From NCBI RefSeq assembly GCF_003610775.1, contig NZ_RAQO01000009.1, forward strand, positions 1 through 64,000: 64,000 bases of DNA, given 5' to 3'. This DNA is from Alginatibacterium sediminis. GTDB taxonomy: Bacteria > Pseudomonadota > Gammaproteobacteria > Enterobacterales > Celerinatantimonadaceae. Under the pieces are notes generated by a model. The model was not told where the DNA came from, did no database searches, and was given only the letters and a program-made list of their open reading frames with translations. Positions within the stretch are counted from its first letter, which is position 1. Each line of letters begins with the position of its first letter. Positions 53,997 through 63,629 of the stretch are shown one piece after another. The position numbers were made by a program, and so were the translations under genes.

Positions 53997-56900
53997 ATGA
54001 AGTTTAAATTCAATCGACGCCTATTGACGGCTTGCGCCGGCGTTGCTGTTTTGGTTGCGGGCTTAAATGCTTGTAAAGACCCGAATCAACTAACTCACTA
54101 CTTAGATCGTGACGTAAAGGATGACGTTTTCTATTTTGTAATGCCCGATCGTTTTCATAACGCCAACCCGGATAATGACTTAGGTGATGAAAGCGGTTCT
54201 CGTGAGCAGCATGGTTTTGACCCAACTGACAAAGCTTGGTATCACGGCGGAGATATCCAAGGCTTAAGCGCAAAGCTGGACTACCTTGAAGAAATGGGGA
54301 TAACCGCGATTTGGATGACCCCAATTCTCAAAAATAAAGCGGTACAAGGACAATCCTCAGCTTACCATGGTTATTGGACCCTCGACTTTACTCAAATTGA
54401 CCCCCATTTAGGTAGTAATGATGATCTAAAGGCTCTGATCGAAGATGCCCATTCACGAAATATAAAAGTGTTCTTTGACATCATTACTAACCACACTGCC
54501 GACGTTATCAAATATGAAGAGTGTCATGATGTCAGTGGAGAATACCAAGAAGGACTCACTAGCTGCGATTACAAGTCTCTAGCTCAAATAGAAGCTGGTG
54601 ATACTTTCACACCTTTCTTACCTGCGGGAGAAGAATACGCAAAAGTACCCGAGTGGTTAAACGATCCTGCGTATTATCACAACCAAGGTGATACCACCTT
54701 CTCGGGTGAAAACTCAGTTTATGGTGACTTTTTTGGTCTTGATGACTTAAACACTGATGATCCTGCCGTTGTAGCGGGCATGATTGAGATCTTCAATAAT
54801 ATCGTTTCTGAATTTAAGCCGGACGGTTTTCGGATTGACACTGTTAAACACGTCAATATTGAGTTTTGGCAGCAATTCTCTCCAGCATTAGAAGCGCACG
54901 CCAAATCAGTGGGCATTCCACAATTCTTTATGTTTGGCGAAGTGTACGATGCAAACCCAAGTAACTTAAGTCAGTTTACCACCAAGGGTAATTTGCCATC
55001 AGTACTTGATTTTGGCTTTCAAGGTGCGGTTCGCTCAGTAGTTGCAGACCAACAAGCACCAACAGCGCTGCGTTCTTTATTCGAAGCTGATGACAACTAC
55101 AATGACAGTGATAGCGATGCATCGCGCTTAATGAACTTTATTGGTAATCATGACATGGGACGTTTTGGTTATTTTCTGGGTGGCGAAGACACACCGGTAA
55201 ATCTCAAGAAAACTAAGCTAGCCCACTCAATGATGTACTTTCTACGTGGGATCCCTGTTGTTTACTATGGCGACGAACAAGGTTTCACTGGAGATGGAGG
55301 AGACCAAGATTCACGTGAAAATATGGATGCTTCAGTTGTCGATAGCTTTAACGACAACCAGTTAATCGGCACGCTTGCCACAACAGCAGTTGATAACTTT
55401 GACCAAAAACATCCTATTTACCGTTATCTTAAAAAGCTTTCTAAAGTATACCGTTCGCATCCGGTTCTAAGAAGCGGAGTTCAAGTGGAGCGATTCGCGC
55501 AGGCCGATACTGCTGGTTTATACGTCATTAACCGTGTTGACCCTACAACGGGCGAAACTTATCTGATTGCGCTAAATAACGCCGATGAAGTTAAAAGTAT
55601 TGAATTGGAAACGCAGTTCAAAGGTTATCAAGTGATATGGGGGAGCAAAAAATCGGCTAGCGTTAACCAAGGTACACTTTCACTTAACGTAAAAGGTCTG
55701 GATATTGTCGTTCTTAAAGCCAAAGGAAAAGCTGAGGATTCGCCGACAACTGGCTTTGATATTGTTGGCATTAATGAGGGTGACATTGCAAGTGGTTCTC
55801 TACAAATTGAAGCACTAGTTCAAGGGGTCGAAACTCTCGAGATCCCCACTTATAAACTTGATTTTTCTTACCGTGTAGATGGCGGCGAAGCAATACCAAT
55901 TGCGAGTGACTTAACCGCGCCTTATCAACTGTTTTGGGACGTAAGTCAATTTGACGATGGTACTCGTTTAAGCTTGGAGTTGAATTTAAGCAATCGTGAT
56001 TCTCAATTAAGTTCTCAAAGTATTGAGTTGTTAGTTGACTCGCGGGTACCTAGCGAGCTGAAAATTGACTACCAGAATGGCAATGATCGCTCGTATGCCT
56101 ATAGCGTGAATCAAAGCGGGAGTATGCAGGGACCGTTGCCGGTAAGTGATGGCATAGTGGACCTACATTGGGGTGCCAACGACCAAAGCAACTTATTGTT
56201 TTTCACAAACTTTGATGGTGAGTTTTACACCGTAGACCAACCCGTACTATTGACCCGCAATCAGGTAGTTAGTATGTCTAGCGAGTCTGACAGCGGCGAA
56301 CTGCTGGCACACTTATATCTTAATAACGCGGGGGAATTAAGCCAAGACGCTAACCCTGTTGCTCAAAGCCCGATGGTGTTAAATCCATACTCGGGTGCTA
56401 CATCTCCATTTGGGGATGACGTTAACGTCCGGGGTGGCCTAAATGGCTGGGGTGCGGACCCGGTGCAATATTTGGGTATGGGCCACTATAAAGTTAGTCT
56501 TGATATCACTTCGGGAGACTTAGAGTTTAAGTTTGCCGATAGTAATTGGAGCCCACTTAATGTTGGTGGACCGATTACGGAATATGGACTAACGAAGTCT
56601 GCAAACCCAAGCAACCTAGTTACCAACATCGCAGTCGGTGGGCTGACTCAATTTAATCTGCTGACCTTTGACCAAGATATGGATGGTGTTGTTGACTATA
56701 TCTTGCCAGTTTTGGATGCTGATTTTGGGCCTCTTGGTCAAGCGATGTATATGCGAGGCGATCATAATGGATGGAGCGCTGATCAACGTTTAAGTTACTG
56801 GAGTGATGGTTTATATCGTCATAGTGTCAGTTTAGCCGCGGGTGCAATAAGCTTTAAGTTTGCAAATGCGGATTGGTCTTTGCAGTACTCAGCGATTGAC

Positions 56901-57722
56901 GATGAGGTATCATTAGACCAAGTCGCTATTGTAAGTAGCATAGAAAGCCCTAACGACAGCTTTGAAGCTCCAGCTGCTGCTAAGTACGAGATTAGTTTAG
57001 AGCCTATTGGAGCTGATTTTGAAATGCTAATCGAGCAAGGTGCCTTGTTGGGTGAAGACACGCCAAGTTATGCTCGCGATATATTTATTCGTGGTGAAAT
57101 GAATGGCTGGGCTGCGCAAACGGCTTTGAGCTATCAAGGTTTAGACAAATATCGTCAAGTGATGGTTATTGGTCCTGACGCAGACGCTAATGGTGATGGC
57201 GTGGTGTCATTTAAACTCGCTGATAGTGATTGGGCTGAGATAAACTTTGGTGGCGAGGCCTTGGACTTCGGTAGCGCGTTAGCTTTGATTGATAATGGTG
57301 CCGACCTAAGTTTTGTGACGCCGCTTAGTAACCAAGTGATTGAGTTTGTGATCGATGCCGGAAACATTGATTCGCCGATACTAACAATCAACATTATTGA
57401 CGGACTTATCGTGCACTATTCTCGCACTTTGTCTGACTTTGAAGGTTGGGGATTGCACGTTTGGGGGGATGGTGTTGCCGCAAATAGTATCCCAACGTGG
57501 ACAAATCCATTGCCATTTTTTGCCGAAGATGATTTTGGCCGCTACGGCGTCATTGAGTTAATCGACCCGAGTTTAGAACTTGGCTTTATTTTGCATGCTG
57601 GCGATGAAAAAAATAGCGCTGATGACTTATATCACGTGCCTAGTAGCGATATCGAAATATGGATAAACCAAGCCGATGGCATGCTATATCAAGATAAATC
57701 TACGGCTGTAGCCGCCCAGTAA
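53997..57722 (+). CDS. Multimodular GH13 alpha-amylase-family lipoprotein
   Basis: A 1241-residue envelope protein. A lipoprotein-type signal ends at Cys26 (GLNAC). The GH13 barrel spans about 40-580 with region I DIITNHTAD, nucleophile Asp281 in GFRIDTVKH, acid/base Glu315 in MFGEVYD and Asp386 in FIGNHDMGRF, so it should hydrolyse alpha-1,4-glucans. Three related modules follow at about 807-860, 915-965 and 1028-1090, each with a G-x-(L/H/M)-N-G-W turn and an F-K-(F/L)-A-(D/N)-x-(D/N)-W strand. A pullulanase-associated (CBM41-like) domain with SDFEGWGLHVWGD closes the protein. GGAGG precedes the ATG at 53997; an upstream start would destroy the signal peptide. Confidence 0.9.
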   Translation: MKFKFNRRLLTACAGVAVLVAGLNACKDPNQLTHYLDRDVKDDVFYFVMPDRFHNANPDNDLGDESGSREQHGFDPTDKAWYHGGDIQGLSAKLDYLEEMGITAIWMTPILKNKAVQGQSSAYHGYWTLDFTQIDPHLGSNDDLKALIEDAHSRNIKVFFDIITNHTADVIKYEECHDVSGEYQEGLTSCDYKSLAQIEAGDTFTPFLPAGEEYAKVPEWLNDPAYYHNQGDTTFSGENSVYGDFFGLDDLNTDDPAVVAGMIEIFNNIVSEFKPDGFRIDTVKHVNIEFWQQFSPALEAHAKSVGIPQFFMFGEVYDANPSNLSQFTTKGNLPSVLDFGFQGAVRSVVADQQAPTALRSLFEADDNYNDSDSDASRLMNFIGNHDMGRFGYFLGGEDTPVNLKKTKLAHSMMYFLRGIPVVYYGDEQGFTGDGGDQDSRENMDASVVDSFNDNQLIGTLATTAVDNFDQKHPIYRYLKKLSKVYRSHPVLRSGVQVERFAQADTAGLYVINRVDPTTGETYLIALNNADEVKSIELETQFKGYQVIWGSKKSASVNQGTLSLNVKGLDIVVLKAKGKAEDSPTTGFDIVGINEGDIASGSLQIEALVQGVETLEIPTYKLDFSYRVDGGEAIPIASDLTAPYQLFWDVSQFDDGTRLSLELNLSNRDSQLSSQSIELLVDSRVPSELKIDYQNGNDRSYAYSVNQSGSMQGPLPVSDGIVDLHWGANDQSNLLFFTNFDGEFYTVDQPVLLTRNQVVSMSSESDSGELLAHLYLNNAGELSQDANPVAQSPMVLNPYSGATSPFGDDVNVRGGLNGWGADPVQYLGMGHYKVSLDITSGDLEFKFADSNWSPLNVGGPITEYGLTKSANPSNLVTNIAVGGLTQFNLLTFDQDMDGVVDYILPVLDADFGPLGQAMYMRGDHNGWSADQRLSYWSDGLYRHSVSLAAGAISFKFANADWSLQYSAIDDEVSLDQVAIVSSIESPNDSFEAPAAAKYEISLEPIGADFEMLIEQGALLGEDTPSYARDIFIRGEMNGWAAQTALSYQGLDKYRQVMVIGPDADANGDGVVSFKLADSDWAEINFGGEALDFGSALALIDNGADLSFVTPLSNQVIEFVIDAGNIDSPILTINIIDGLIVHYSRTLSDFEGWGLHVWGDGVAANSIPTWTNPLPFFAEDDFGRYGVIELIDPSLELGFILHAGDEKNSADDLYHVPSSDIEIWINQADGMLYQDKSTAVAAQ

Positions 57723-57770
57723 AATCGAAGGTACCTCAGCATTCTTTTTACTAGTTTATCGTCATAAACT

Positions 57771-57807
57771 AAGGCCAATAGCTTAACGTAAGGTATTGGC
57801 CTTTTTT
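57771..57807 (+). terminator. Terminator after GH13 gene
   Basis: AAGGCCAATA / TATTGGCCTT 10-bp stem with a 13-base loop, followed by a T run. Confidence 0.88.
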
Positions 57808-57940
57808 ATGGAGCCGATTGATGACCATACTCTTTATTATGAACAAATAATTACTAGCCTCGGTTTCAAATTGCTTTTCTCTTGAAGAGGTTTAAATTGG
57901 TGGATAGACAAATGCTGTTTTGATTGCTCAGGATCGGACT

Positions 57941-58459
57941 ATGGAAATTAAAGAATCTAAGGTGTCACAAATTGAGTTGATAGGGCAACTTCACCGGCAA
58001 TGCTTCGCAGCTGATGAAGCGCAAGAGGTAGCCAATTTGGCTATGTCGTTGATGAAAAGTAGCGACGAGGTACTCTCGCTGGTTGCTTTGGAAGAAGGCG
58101 AGTTGATCGGACATGTGGTTTTTAGTCCAGTTAAGATTAAAGAGCACGACCAGTTACCCACCTATATTCTTGCGCCATTAGCAGTGATTGGTTCTCAACA
58201 AAACAAAGGCGTCGGAACAGCACTAGTAGAACATGGGCTTAACTTGCTAAAAGTGCGTGAGGTGGTAGCTGTTTTTGTACTTGGGGATCCAAATTACTAT
58301 GGTCGATTAGGGTTTTATGCCAGCCAAGATATTCATCCGCCATATTTGATTTCTTATCCAGAGGCTTGGCAGGTAAAGGCCTTATCAGATGGAGCCTTAT
58401 CTGGACTATGTGGTATTGCGCAATGTGTCGACGAATTGATGAACCCAGACTATTGGTAA
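57941..58459 (+). CDS. GNAT acetyltransferase, YhbS-like
   Basis: A 172-residue acetyltransferase. LAPLAVIGSQQNKGVGTALVEHG carries the acetyl-CoA loop and VLGDPNYYGRLGFYAS the C-terminal pattern of the YhbS group. The substrate is unknown; E. coli YhbS relatives act on small molecules or proteins. The ATG at 57941 follows AGGAT and is preferred to an upstream ATT-type start at 57920. It is convergent with the AraC gene, 3 bp apart. Confidence 0.82.
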   Translation: MEIKESKVSQIELIGQLHRQCFAADEAQEVANLAMSLMKSSDEVLSLVALEEGELIGHVVFSPVKIKEHDQLPTYILAPLAVIGSQQNKGVGTALVEHGLNLLKVREVVAVFVLGDPNYYGRLGFYASQDIHPPYLISYPEAWQVKALSDGALSGLCGIAQCVDELMNPDYW

Positions 58460-58462
58460 TGT

Positions 58463-59350
58463 TTATAATTTTCTAAATTCTCGAGGTCTGACACCAAACT
58501 GCAACTTAAACTTCTTACTGAAATAGGCGGGGCTGTTGAAACCGACAGCAAGTGATACCTGAGTGATGGAGCTCTGCGTTTCTAATAAATTCTTAGCTGC
58601 TTGCTGTAATCGAAAGTTAAGTAGGTAGTTGTTAGGTGAGCATTGGAAGCAATTTTTGAACAATCGAAAGCACTCACTACTACTGATTTGAGCCGCAGAA
58701 CTGATGTCCGCTACGCTAATCTGTTTGGCATAGTGTTGGTGTATGAAATTGATAAGGTTTTGAATTCTACTCTCAGTTTTTTGAGTCAGCTGTTCATGAA
58801 TAAATATATTTGGCTCATGACGGCAAAACAAAAACCAAAAACGAGCAAGTTGGCTTTGCACGGAAATCTCAAAGCCAAAGTTTTGGCTTTGTAAGTCTTC
58901 AAATGCAAGGCTTAGTGCGTCAATGGCGCAAGCTTGCCAAGCTACATTTGGCGTTAATTTGTAGACAGAAAACTGAGTGTTGTTACGTGCGGGTAAAAAG
59001 TAACGCTTATAAATTTTACTATGCTTGCTGCCTGCTAAAAACAAAGGGTCAAGTACAACGTTTAAAACTCGGCAGTCATTTGTGCCAATATCAGTCATCC
59101 TGTGTAAGGCACTGGCATTAATAATTAGAGCTTCGCCAGGGTGCAGCTCACACTGAGTGCCAAGTGATTCAACATTAGCGCTTCCCTCAACTACCATCAC
59201 GATTTCGATTTCTTCGTGCCAATGCCAAGGAACTTCCTGCCCAACAAATTCAGAAAATTTTTCGTCATAGAAGGCACACGGGAAGTCTAGCTCTCCGTGT
59301 TGGGTGAGTTCCCTTCCATCAGCATCTGTTTTAATATCGTATACTTGCAT
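58463..59350 (-). CDS. AraC family transcriptional regulator
   Basis: A 295-residue regulator with an N-terminal cupin domain (EVPWHWHEEIEIVMVVEG, residues about 38-57) that should bind a small ligand and a C-terminal pair of helix-turn-helix motifs (SVADISSAAQISSSECFRLF, then SITQVSLAVGFNSPAYFSKKF). It is transcribed divergently from an MFS transporter gene across a 110-bp gap, which suggests it regulates that transporter. Sugars are common effectors in this subgroup (inference). Confidence 0.88.
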   Translation of the reverse strand: MQVYDIKTDADGRELTQHGELDFPCAFYDEKFSEFVGQEVPWHWHEEIEIVMVVEGSANVESLGTQCELHPGEALIINASALHRMTDIGTNDCRVLNVVLDPLFLAGSKHSKIYKRYFLPARNNTQFSVYKLTPNVAWQACAIDALSLAFEDLQSQNFGFEISVQSQLARFWFLFCRHEPNIFIHEQLTQKTESRIQNLINFIHQHYAKQISVADISSAAQISSSECFRLFKNCFQCSPNNYLLNFRLQQAAKNLLETQSSITQVSLAVGFNSPAYFSKKFKLQFGVRPREFRKL

Positions 59351-59460
59351 AGATTTGTATTTGGCAGAATCGTTATAGTTAAATGTAGTATATCGATATT
59401 CAATGCCTTTACTTGAGAGTATTGTCTAGTCTTTACCATTAACTATGCCCTTGGTTATCA

Positions 59461-60609
59461 ATGTTATTACTACTCATTATTTATTTGGCGTTCATTAGTT
59501 TAGGACTGCCCGATGCAGTGCTAGGCTCAACATGGCCGGTCGCCTATGTTGATTTGAACTCAAGCCTTGAGTTTGCAGGTGTTATCTCGATCGTGATTAG
59601 CGCTGGTACTGTTATTTCTAGTTTGCTGTCGAGTCGCCTAATTCATCGTTTTAGTACCGGTAAAGTGATGGTTGTCAGCGTACTTTTAACCGCATTGGCA
59701 TTGCTAGGCTTTGCATTCTCCCAATCAGTTTGGACTTTGGTACTACTCGCCATTCCTTTGGGGCTTGGCGGTGGAGCGGTTGATGCAGCGCTAAACAATT
59801 TTGTGGCATTGCATTACAAGTCCAAGCATATGAACTACTTGCATTCATTTTGGGGAGTTGGCGCAACTTCGGGCCCCTTAATCATGGCGATCTATCTGAA
59901 TCAAGACCAAGGATGGCGTGAGGGTTTTGAAGTGATTGCCGCTATACAATTTGCGCTGGTTTTGGTGCTGTTACTTTCCATATCATTGTGGTCAAACGTT
60001 AAAACTCGCCATTCTGCAGAATCTAGCGAGTCACCGCATTTGATTAGTAATACGATGGCCTTTCGAATCAAAGGCGTGAAACTGCAGCTACTGACGTTCT
60101 TTTGTTATTGCTCTTTGGAGGCTGGAACCGGACTTTGGGCTGCTAGTTTCCTGATCACCGTGAAAGGTGTTGAGCCCACACAAGCAGCGTTTTGGACCTC
60201 AATGTATTTTCTAGGAATTACGCTAGGGCGCTTTTTCTCAGGATTTATCGCGGACTACGTAAAAGAAGAAAACTCGGTGCGAGTCGGAATATTTACCATA
60301 TTATTGGGCGTAGTTCTGATGGCACTTCCAGGCTCTTTGGTTTTAGTTAAGCTCGGATTGGTACTTGTTGGGCTGGGTTGTGCTCCAATTTACCCGAACA
60401 CGATTCATCTAACGCCAAAGCGTTTTGGGGAACAAGCCTCACAAACAATCATTGGTCTTTCGATGGCAACTGCTTATGTTGGAACCACCCTTATTCCACC
60501 GTTACTAGGTCTTATTGCAGTGAACAGTTCGTTCCAAGTACTACCGATGTTTCTTTTGTTTTTCGTTGTGATTATGTTGTGGAGTAGCCAGAGGCTACGG
60601 CAATTTTAA
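59461..60609 (+). CDS. MFS transporter
   Basis: A 382-residue major facilitator with about twelve helices and the N-terminal phrase YLAFISLGLPDAVLGSTWP, typical of a sugar-transporter-like MFS subgroup. The loop between helices two and three has SSRLIHRFSTGKV (motif A-like). Divergent from an AraC regulator, so it is probably the regulated importer or exporter for that regulator's ligand. The next gene follows 16 bp after its stop and may be cotranscribed. Confidence 0.85.
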   Translation: MLLLLIIYLAFISLGLPDAVLGSTWPVAYVDLNSSLEFAGVISIVISAGTVISSLLSSRLIHRFSTGKVMVVSVLLTALALLGFAFSQSVWTLVLLAIPLGLGGGAVDAALNNFVALHYKSKHMNYLHSFWGVGATSGPLIMAIYLNQDQGWREGFEVIAAIQFALVLVLLLSISLWSNVKTRHSAESSESPHLISNTMAFRIKGVKLQLLTFFCYCSLEAGTGLWAASFLITVKGVEPTQAAFWTSMYFLGITLGRFFSGFIADYVKEENSVRVGIFTILLGVVLMALPGSLVLVKLGLVLVGLGCAPIYPNTIHLTPKRFGEQASQTIIGLSMATAYVGTTLIPPLLGLIAVNSSFQVLPMFLLFFVVIMLWSSQRLRQF

Positions 60610-60625
60610 GCAATAATGGATTTGC

Positions 60626-61192
60626 ATGAGCTACGAACAAACGATAGCCGATATAGTTGCCAATGACCCCTATCGAATGCGGGCATTACAAGCGCTGCGA
60701 TCTCTCTGTCTTCCCGATGCCATGATTTGCGCGGGATTTGTTAGAAATCTAGTATGGGATCATCTGTTTCAAACCCATCGTCCACTCAACGATATTGATG
60801 TCATCTACTACTGTCAAAAAGACTGCTCAGTTCAGCGAGATCTTGAGCTAGAACAAAAGTTGCGTTTACGTGAACCGTTGATGCCTTGGTCGGTAAAGAA
60901 TCAGGCTCGAATGCATTTAAGAAACAACGATCCTGTTTATCAAAGTAGTCTTGATGCAATGCGCTATTGGCCAGAAAAGGAGACTGCAGTGGGCGCCGTC
61001 TTGGATTCAAGTGGGCAGATTATCATTAAGCATTGTTTTGACTTGGAATCATTATTCAAAGGGCAAATCACCCATAATCCAGCCAAGCCGGTAGCGGTTT
61101 TTAATGAGAGAGTGAAACGTAAAAACTGGCTTACATTTTGGCCAAAGCTTCGAGTTAACGTATCTGACTCACATGCTTCAAAAATGCCCTAG
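60626..61192 (+). CDS. Nucleotidyltransferase-fold protein (NTP_transf_6 / DUF925)
   Basis: A 188-residue protein of the DUF925 group. FVRNLVWDHLF near residue 38 and LNDIDVIYYC near 54 (D-x-D metal pair) are the nucleotidyltransferase-fold markers; the rest has MPWSVKNQARMHL and DAMRYWPEKETAVG, characteristic of the family. The biochemical function is unknown. It follows the MFS gene by 16 bp. Confidence 0.82.
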   Translation: MSYEQTIADIVANDPYRMRALQALRSLCLPDAMICAGFVRNLVWDHLFQTHRPLNDIDVIYYCQKDCSVQRDLELEQKLRLREPLMPWSVKNQARMHLRNNDPVYQSSLDAMRYWPEKETAVGAVLDSSGQIIIKHCFDLESLFKGQITHNPAKPVAVFNERVKRKNWLTFWPKLRVNVSDSHASKMP

Positions 61193-61474
61193 GAGTTTGG
61201 TAATGCTCTACAAAATATAGGGCATTATCTCTCAAAATGGAGTCGCTAGGGTTAGGCTAATCGAAATCGTACTTGAGGTTGTTTTTTGGACTATCCTTAA
61301 TAGTTGTGTGTCCAAAGATGACTATTGATAGGTTTACAATCATTTACATATACACAGCAGATTTTGGTGAATCATTGCTGTATTTTAAATAGGTTTAAGC
61401 TCCTTACTTTTAGATTTCATTTTTATGAGTGAGATCTATTTTGTGTGACAAATAGTAATTATGAGCTAGTTTGT

Positions 61475-61488
61475 TTGACTCAGATCAA
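61475..61488. promoter_or_regulatory. FNR-like site upstream of catalase
   Basis: TTGACTCAGATCAA differs from the FNR consensus TTGAT-N4-ATCAA at one position. It lies about 61 bp before the katA start. Oxygen-linked control of a catalase would be sensible, but this is a pattern match only. Confidence 0.4.
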
Positions 61489-61510
61489 TCCAAAGACCAG
61501 TTTCTCGAAT

Positions 61511-61529
61511 AACAATGATTCTCATTTTA
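61511..61529. promoter_or_regulatory. Fur-like box upstream of catalase
   Basis: AACAATGATTCTCATTTTA matches the 19-bp Fur consensus at 13 positions, with a central ATGATTCTCAT. It is 20 bp before the start codon, likely within the 5' leader. Confidence 0.5.
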
Positions 61530-61548
61530 TACCTAAAAGGAAGTAATC

Positions 61549-62982
61549 ATGAAGAAATTGACTACTGCTGCCGGCTGCCCGGTTGCCCACAACCAAGATG
61601 TTCTTACGGCGGGGAAACGTGGTCCTCAGCTCTTACAAGATGTATGGTTCTTGGAGAAAATGGCCCATTTTGATCGCGAAGTTATACCAGAACGGCGCAT
61701 GCATGCTAAAGGTTCGGGTGCTTATGGAACCTTTACCGTAACCCATGATATAAGTCAGTACACTAAAGCCAAAATATTCTCTGAAATTGGCAAAAAAACT
61801 GAGTTATTTGCTCGATTTACAACTGTTGCCGGGGAGCGTGGCGCAGCAGATGCCGAACGTGATATTCGCGGCTTTGCGCTGAAGTTTTATACCGAGCAAG
61901 GTAACTGGGACATGGTGGGTAACAACACCCCGGTATTCTTTTTACGTGACCCGATGAAATTCCCAGATCTAAATCATGCTGTTAAGCGAGATCCTCGCAC
62001 TAATATGCGTAGTGCTGAAAGTAACTGGGACTTTTGGACCTCGCTTCCCGAAGCGCTGCATCAAGTGACCATCGTAATGAGCGATCGTGGCATCCCTGCA
62101 AGCTATCGTCATATGCATGGATTTGGCAGCCATACCTTTAGCTTCATAAATGCCAAAAATGAAAGATACTGGGTTAAATTTCACTTTAAATGCCAGCAAG
62201 GCATTAAGAATCTTAGTGACCAAGAGGCCGAGGTTTTGGTTGGTAAAGATAGAGAAAGCCACCAAAAAGATCTCTATGAGAGCATTGAGAAAGGTAACTT
62301 CCCGAGTTGGAAATTACAGGTTCAAATTATGCCCGAGAAAGAAGCAGAGTCTGTCGCATACAATCCATTCGATTTGACTAAAATTTGGCCGCATGCCGAC
62401 TACCCGCTGATCGATGTTGGAGTTTTTGAGTTGAACAAAAACCCAGAGAACTTCTTTGCAGAAGTTGAGCAATCAGCCTTCAATCCAGCGGCAGTAGTAC
62501 CGGGTATTGGCTTTTCACCGGATCGTATGTTGCAAGGACGGCTGTTTTCTTATGGTGACGCCCAGCGCTATCGCTTGGGTGTGAACCACCATCAAATTCC
62601 AGTCAATGCTCCGCGTTGCCCAGTAAATAGCTATCATCGTGATGGAGCTATGCGAACTGACGGTAATTATGGTTCCACCATAGGCTATGAGCCAAATCAG
62701 CAGCAAGAGTGGGCAGAGCAACCTGAGTTCAGTGAACCCCCGCTAGAATTGCAGGGCGTGGCAACGCATTGGGATCACCGCGAAGATACTGATTACTTTT
62801 CTCAAGCTGGAGATCTATTCCGTATTATGTCGAGTGATGAACAACAGCGCCTTTTTGAGAATACAGCCCGTTCGATGGACGGTGTTTCAGAAGCGATTAA
62901 ACGCCGACATATCAAACATGCTCTTCAAGCCGATCAAAAGTATGGGGAAGGGTTAGCCGCAGTCATGGGCTTAAGTATATAA
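61549..62982 (+). CDS. katA: Catalase (small-subunit, clade 3 type)
   Basis: A 477-residue haem catalase. His52 in [12 protein letters not shown] and Asn125 in [10 protein letters not shown] are the distal catalytic residues; Tyr336 in [14 protein letters not shown] is the proximal haem ligand with Arg332. The length places it in the small-subunit group. No signal peptide, so cytoplasmic. AAAAGGAAG precedes the ATG. Probable upstream Fur-like and FNR-like sites suggest iron- or oxygen-linked control. Isolated gene with 356 bp upstream. Confidence 0.96.
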   Translation: MKKLTTAAGCPVAHNQDVLTAGKRGPQLLQDVWFLEKMAHFDREVIPERRMHAKGSGAYGTFTVTHDISQYTKAKIFSEIGKKTELFARFTTVAGERGAADAERDIRGFALKFYTEQGNWDMVGNNTPVFFLRDPMKFPDLNHAVKRDPRTNMRSAESNWDFWTSLPEALHQVTIVMSDRGIPASYRHMHGFGSHTFSFINAKNERYWVKFHFKCQQGIKNLSDQEAEVLVGKDRESHQKDLYESIEKGNFPSWKLQVQIMPEKEAESVAYNPFDLTKIWPHADYPLIDVGVFELNKNPENFFAEVEQSAFNPAAVVPGIGFSPDRMLQGRLFSYGDAQRYRLGVNHHQIPVNAPRCPVNSYHRDGAMRTDGNYGSTIGYEPNQQQEWAEQPEFSEPPLELQGVATHWDHREDTDYFSQAGDLFRIMSSDEQQRLFENTARSMDGVSEAIKRRHIKHALQADQKYGEGLAAVMGLSI

Positions 62983-63093
62983 ACCAACAATGCAGTGTGG
63001 GTTGATAAAGCCTGCACTGTACTTTCAATTGCATGTGACAACTCACCATGTCAATAGTTTGCCAGCTTGAGTACTAAGTGAGGAGTGTGGAAT

Positions 63094-63612
63094 ATGCAAA
63101 GTAAGCATGTCGGTGAATTAGTATTAAGCCAGAAACATATTGCCCAAGGAGTGACTAGTGTTGCGCAGCAGCTAAACCAGCATTTTGAACACGCTGTTGT
63201 TATTTCTGTGGTACCTGGGGGCATTCTGTTTACCGCCGATTTGGTACGCGAACTTAAAATTGATATTAGTATGGATTATATTTCTTGCCCGCATATTCCT
63301 GGCGATAAGCAAAACAAATCTCAGATTGTTTACCATCAAAACATAGTCATTGCTGGGCGCGATGTGATAGTTGTCGATGATGCAATTGAATCTGGCGGAA
63401 CCATGAAACGTCTCATCGAGTTTTTAGGCGATAATTACCAACCCAAATCACTATCAGTAGCGACATTGTTTGTGAAACCTGGTCGAGTCGATATACAAGC
63501 GAAGCAATATTTTGGGTTTGAAATGCCGAATGATGAGCTACTGGTTGGTTATGGATTGCCTTGGAAGGACAAATTACGCAATGTCCCTTATGTTTCCAAA
63601 CTAGTTCCTTAG
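63094..63612 (+). CDS. Purine phosphoribosyltransferase-like protein
   Basis: A 172-residue type I phosphoribosyltransferase. The PRPP-binding motif is VIVVDDAIESGGTMKRLI near residue 93, and the N-terminal loop VVPGGILFTADLVREL resembles hypoxanthine phosphoribosyltransferase. It may salvage a purine base, though the motif departs from the usual E-D-I-V-D-T-G-x-T, so specificity is uncertain. ATG at 63094 has AGGAG eight bases upstream, better than the GTG at 63085. Confidence 0.8.
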   Translation: MQSKHVGELVLSQKHIAQGVTSVAQQLNQHFEHAVVISVVPGGILFTADLVRELKIDISMDYISCPHIPGDKQNKSQIVYHQNIVIAGRDVIVVDDAIESGGTMKRLIEFLGDNYQPKSLSVATLFVKPGRVDIQAKQYFGFEMPNDELLVGYGLPWKDKLRNVPYVSKLVP

Positions 63613-63629
63613 TGAAAAAGAATTGGAGC

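Larger units (their letters stand above)
61193..61548 (+). other. Control region upstream of catalase
   Basis: A 356-bp AT-rich gap. An inverted repeat ATGCCCTA / TAGGGCAT (61184-61225) overlaps the end of the previous gene. Near the right end are an FNR/CRP-like dyad and a Fur-like box (separate entries). No open frame or RNA gene is seen. Confidence 0.6.

Noticed and set aside
57808-57885. 25-codon open frame between GH13 and the acetyltransferase
   Set aside because: Too short, no ribosome site, starts inside the terminator tail.
61184-61225. ATGCCCTA / TAGGGCAT inverted repeat at the end of the nucleotidyltransferase-like gene
   Set aside because: 26-base loop and no T run make it a weak terminator candidate; mentioned only in the gap description.
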